A DNA stretch of 64,000 nucleotides from Ceratothoa steindachneri (taxonomy: Eukaryota; Arthropoda; Malacostraca; Isopoda; Cymothoidae). The stretch is taken from positions 83,454,832-83,518,831 of the forward strand of contig OZ018323.1 in the NCBI GenBank assembly GCA_963969495.1, given 5' to 3'. Position numbers and translations under genes: made by a program. Of the stretch, positions 60,802-64,000 are shown in pieces; position 1 is the stretch's first letter, and each line of letters starts with the position of its first letter. The notes beneath the pieces were generated by a model. It made no database searches, had not been told where the DNA came from, and worked only from the letters and a program-made list of their open reading frames with translations.

Positions 60802-61640
60802 CTGAAACGAAAATTTCGTGTCAGGTTTGCACCCATCAGTGAAGACAGAGCTGCTCCCAAAAGACGGATGAAGAAAGAGTGTCAATTAAACAGGAATATA
60901 AGTTCATTCTTTTCAATAGACATGTTTGGGGATTGAATGCATCAATGTTATGGTACAAAAAAAAAATGGAGATGAACCAGAGAACCTTCTGTATGATACG
61001 TCATTTAACGCATTCAATTGATTATTATATGCGCAGGTTATTAAAAGCTTATTTTACCTAGGAGCAATGGCACATTTACGCGCTTTCTACGACGCGAAGC
61101 ATACAGTTGGTACCGTCCCCCCCCAAATCAGAACGCCTTTATTTCTATCACATCATCTATAACTTTTGCCAGAGAAAATTCACGGTTTCCAAAATTGATG
61201 TATGATAAATAACCTACAGGTATATATTACGTATGGGGAAAAGATGTGCAAATTTGGATGAATTAAACGAAAGTTATCAGCAGATAAACAATATACTAGA
61301 AAAATCTAAATGTCCAAAAAGACCTGAACGACAGCGGAAGCAAAGTTTTATTGGTTTATAACGATTATATTATTTGTGGAAAACATTTTTACACGTTATA
61401 AATTTTTATTATTTAGTGTGGCGACCTTTATTCTCGACGATACTTTGACATCTTCCTGCCATAGGAATGAATCAACTGTTGATACTTTCGCAGTAATCTT
61501 GTTCATTTATCTTGAAGATTTTCACAGTTCTTGAACTTTAGCCCTCAGTTTTTTTTCCATATATTTTCAAGATTTATCCATTTTCTTACTAGTATTATTA
61601 GTATTTATTATCATTAAAATCATTTACAAATACTTCAATA
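60802..61640. other. Unassigned sequence upstream of the first visible CoA-transferase exon
   Basis: Presumably intron. No exon or repeat recognised. Confidence 0.35.
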
Positions 61641-61649
61641 CCAAACTCC

Positions 61650-62690
61650 TCCAACGGAGCAATGCCTGTCAACACAACTAAACTTCAAAGGAAGTTCGAA
61701 CAAAAATATACTGCTTCAAACATTTACAAGACAGGCTCGTTCAAGAAAATGCTGGAGACCTTTATGCATCAGTTCAAATGCGAGAAGGGTCCCCCACCCC
61801 CCTAAAAAAGAGAGCAGAATTCACAACTAGGTAGACCACTTTGAGAAGTATGGAACCGTAAGAACCTCAACGCAGCCAGTGGAAACTGTCCAAGCAACTC
61901 AGGACTTCCCAGGAAATGTACAGCCGAGCTGGTCGAGAGCTTGAGAGTGAGAGAGTGAGAGAGGCAGTTCAGCAGAGTCCGAGAGGCTCTGTGCGCAAAC
62001 GAAGTCAGTCCCTCGGTATATCCCCTGAGACTTGCAGAGGAACTAATAAATGATATAAGGGCTTACCCATACAGAATAAAAACGAAGAAGACCCTTACAT
62101 CCTTAGACAAACAGCAGAAAGAGGCTACGGCAGTCAGGTTACTGGAGAAGATCCAGGAGACCCCAGATTTCTTTAACCTCCTTTGCACCTCAGATGAAGC
62201 CCACTTCCATCTTGAAGGAAAGGTGAACTCAAAGACAAATGTCTTCTGGTGGACCTCCAAACCCAATGAAGTAATCACCAAGTCCCTACCCTCCCCTAAG
62301 TGGAGAGTATGGGCTGCAATTTCGGCCAGCGAGATGGAGCAAGCTCTCACACCTCAAACCTATCCCGAGATTGGTTAAACGAGAACTTTGAAGGCCGTGT
62401 GATCAGTCTCAATACTGATTTTGAGTGGGCACCTCCTAGCCCGAAGCCCGTCCAGATTTCTTCCTTCGGGGCTATCTCAAGGACCGAATGTACACAGGTA
62501 GAGCCAAGACGATCACTTAACTCAAGGAAACTATGAGAAAGGAGATAAGAGCCATTCCTCGGTCTGTTTGTAAGGACGTCTTGGACAACTTTGTGCTGCA
62601 CTTCAAGAAATGCACGGAGCAAAATAGAGAAGAAATGAAGCAAAATGAAGAAGAAAAGCCCAATAATCATCATGTTTTAATTTGATGTTC
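61650..62690 (+). pseudogene. Mariner-like (Tc1/mariner superfamily) transposase, decayed
   Basis: Plus-strand frames: an N-terminal piece with KLQRKFEQKYTASNIYKTG near 61,680, a helix-turn-helix-like stretch with ESERVREAVQQSPRGSVRKR near 61,940, and around 62,160-62,330 FFNLLCTSDEAHFHLEGKVN (second catalytic Asp) then VITKSLPSPKWRVWAAIS. Further on come NENFEGRVISLNTDFEWAP and a C-terminal LKETMRKEIRAIP segment. This order is that of an arthropod mariner-like family. Several stops and frameshifts; no terminal inverted repeats found. Confidence 0.7.
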
Positions 62691-62734
62691 TAAATACAAT
62701 AAACTATTAGTCTTTGCAGCGCAGCGATCATTCC

Positions 62735-63620
62735 GTTGGAGGATCCGCCATCTCCAAGCAGCCCAGTTCAGCCTTGGGTGGCGGCGTAGGAGCCAAAGCT
62801 CCTTTGGTGCTGTCTTCCTTTCAGGGGGCAGCATTAGAAACCCCAGGAAGACGGCTTCACGATCACATTCAGGGGTGCTGCCTCCTGTAAGTCTAACGAC
62901 TCGGTGGAGGCGTGCGGTCGTTTCGCCTTACTGGGAACGGTAACGCTGGTTGTCTCCGAGGCTGGTTGTGAGCCCTTTGTGCCGCCAGCTCTACCAAGGG
63001 AGCGCCCGGGGTGGGTAGAACCCGCAAGTGTTCCGATAGGGCGCGGAAACGACCGTGCTCGTGGACCTTGCAGGCCTACGAGCACGGTCGTTTCCGTGCA
63101 TAATACATCCCAGGCAGCGCCGGGTGCATCAGGACCAGGCCTTAGCCTCACAAAATGAAAGACGATCAGGAGCCTGAATGGCCATGATTTCCTTCTCCAG
63201 GAATTCCGAACCGCATTGCTTCGAAGAAGCCAGGTGCGGCTCTCTGCAATTGACACATTTGCCATACACGATAGGGATTTAATGTGTGCGACCTTGGAGG
63301 AACTTGCACAGATTCGGGTAAACCCGACATTGCCCGTCTACAGGAGCGATTCGTATGGTCGAAGCGGTACCATTATTATCACCTCTGCGGCAGTGGCGCG
63401 AATACCTTCATGGTAGCGATACCAACCGGCACGCACCCAGTCAGGGAACCTGTCACGGTTGAACGTGACGAGGAATGTAAGGTTGTATTTCGAAGCCCTC
63501 CGTTTTATCATCACACGGTCGACCGAGGAGTAAGCCTCCTCTCCGGTAGAAGAAGGTTGGAGGGGCCCTTGAGAAAGCCCAGGGGAGAGGGGATCTCCTT
63601 TTTAGAGGTGGAAGTGCCCG
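62735..63620 (-). mobile_element. Family-1 LINE, ORF1-only fragment with internal deletion
   Basis: Minus strand: the ORF1 N-terminal start region (near 63,620-63,525) is joined directly to the knuckle and C-terminal part (63,520-62,740), skipping roughly 1 kb relative to the copy at 28,009-30,414. A 19 bp perfect palindrome sits at 63,044-63,096. No ORF2. Confidence 0.7.
63044..63096. repeat. 19 bp perfect snap-back palindrome in LINE ORF1
   Basis: CGGAAACGACCGTGCTCGT at 63,044-63,062 and its exact inverse at 63,078-63,096, loop of 15 bases. Other family-1 copies have only the first arm; the second arm replaces about 60 bp of normal ORF1 sequence. Confidence 0.9.
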
Positions 63621-64000
63621 AGAGAGGCTCCAAAGATAGCAACGGGAAAGCCCCTTTGCCGCATGGCGATGGTGAGAGGGAAGTCCCTCCACCGGTTGAA
63701 GGGGCCCCTCGATTTTTCCCGTCCTCCCCGACACCTAGGAAATCCGAGGCCTCCCAATGACTTTGGAGGTTAAGAGAAGTCTTCATAGGATCAGAAATTC
63801 CTGAATATCATCATTTACACATAATCGACCGGTTCGGCACTGATGGGCTTTTCCAATACGGCCCACCTTTTTGGCGAAATTGTGCTGAAACTTTGACCAT
63901 AAAAGATGGCGCCGGCGGAGCCACCTTATAATATGTGCACTGGAGTAAGGTGGGCAGAGTCGGCGGTCCAACACACCCGGTACCTAATAATTGCCCTAGC
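63621..64000. other. Unassigned sequence at window end
   Basis: A short minus-strand open frame (63,783-63,974, Arg-rich) could be imagined as a targeting peptide exon, but its splice phase does not fit the first visible CoA-transferase exon. Confidence 0.3.

Noticed and set aside
63783..63974. Candidate first exon with targeting peptide for the CoA-transferase gene
   Set aside because: The possible donor near GTAAAT gives phase 0 or 2, while the next exon needs phase 1, and no family motif is present.

Overview
This is non-coding-rich animal genomic DNA, not a bacterial or viral window. I see one spliced host gene with GT-AG introns. Most of the rest is broken transposable elements of many classes: Ty3/Gypsy, DIRS-like, Penelope-like, two or more I-superfamily LINEs, an RTE/Jockey-type LINE, two Tc1/mariner groups, a hAT MITE and a foldback element. 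There are also very long (TA)n tracts. The mix fits an invertebrate, probably an arthropod and perhaps a crustacean; that last step is inference.

Layout. 1-13.5 kb: a Gypsy pol fragment, then a large inverted repeat (arms about 1,150-3,175 and 10,705-13,485). Each arm carries an internally deleted LINE, a (TA)n tract and a DD36E-spaced Tc1-type transposase. The roughly 7.5 kb between the arms holds a DIRS-like RT, a 577 bp foldback element with a tandem duplication, and two Penelope-like fragments. 13.25-22.25 kb: a near full-length LINE of family 1 split by two insertions. 22.3-24.1 kb: an RTE-type remnant, a tRNA-like sequence and the 3' end of a family-2 LINE. 24,095-30,877: a complete family-1 LINE with a perfect 17 bp target-site duplication, nested inside the family-2 LINE, which resumes up to about 33.6 kb. 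33.6-38.9 kb: an RTE-type fragment, a 200 bp direct repeat pair and sequence I cannot assign.

38,982-60,801 (minus strand): eight consecutive exons of a 4-hydroxybutyrate CoA-transferase-like (acetyl-CoA hydrolase/transferase superfamily) gene. The joined frame is open for about 416 codons and only the N-terminal exon(s) are missing. Its introns hold five LINE copies, all in the same orientation as the gene, one with a nested hAT MITE. 61.6-63.6 kb: a mariner-like pseudogene and an ORF1-only LINE fragment.

The most interesting structure is a conserved hairpin at the 3' end of family-1 LINEs. It has wobble and compensatory changes, and half of the motif is shared with family 2. It is a candidate recognition element for the LINE reverse transcriptase. 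Three LINE copies also show snap-back palindromes at or near their breakpoints, which points to template switching during target-primed reverse transcription.
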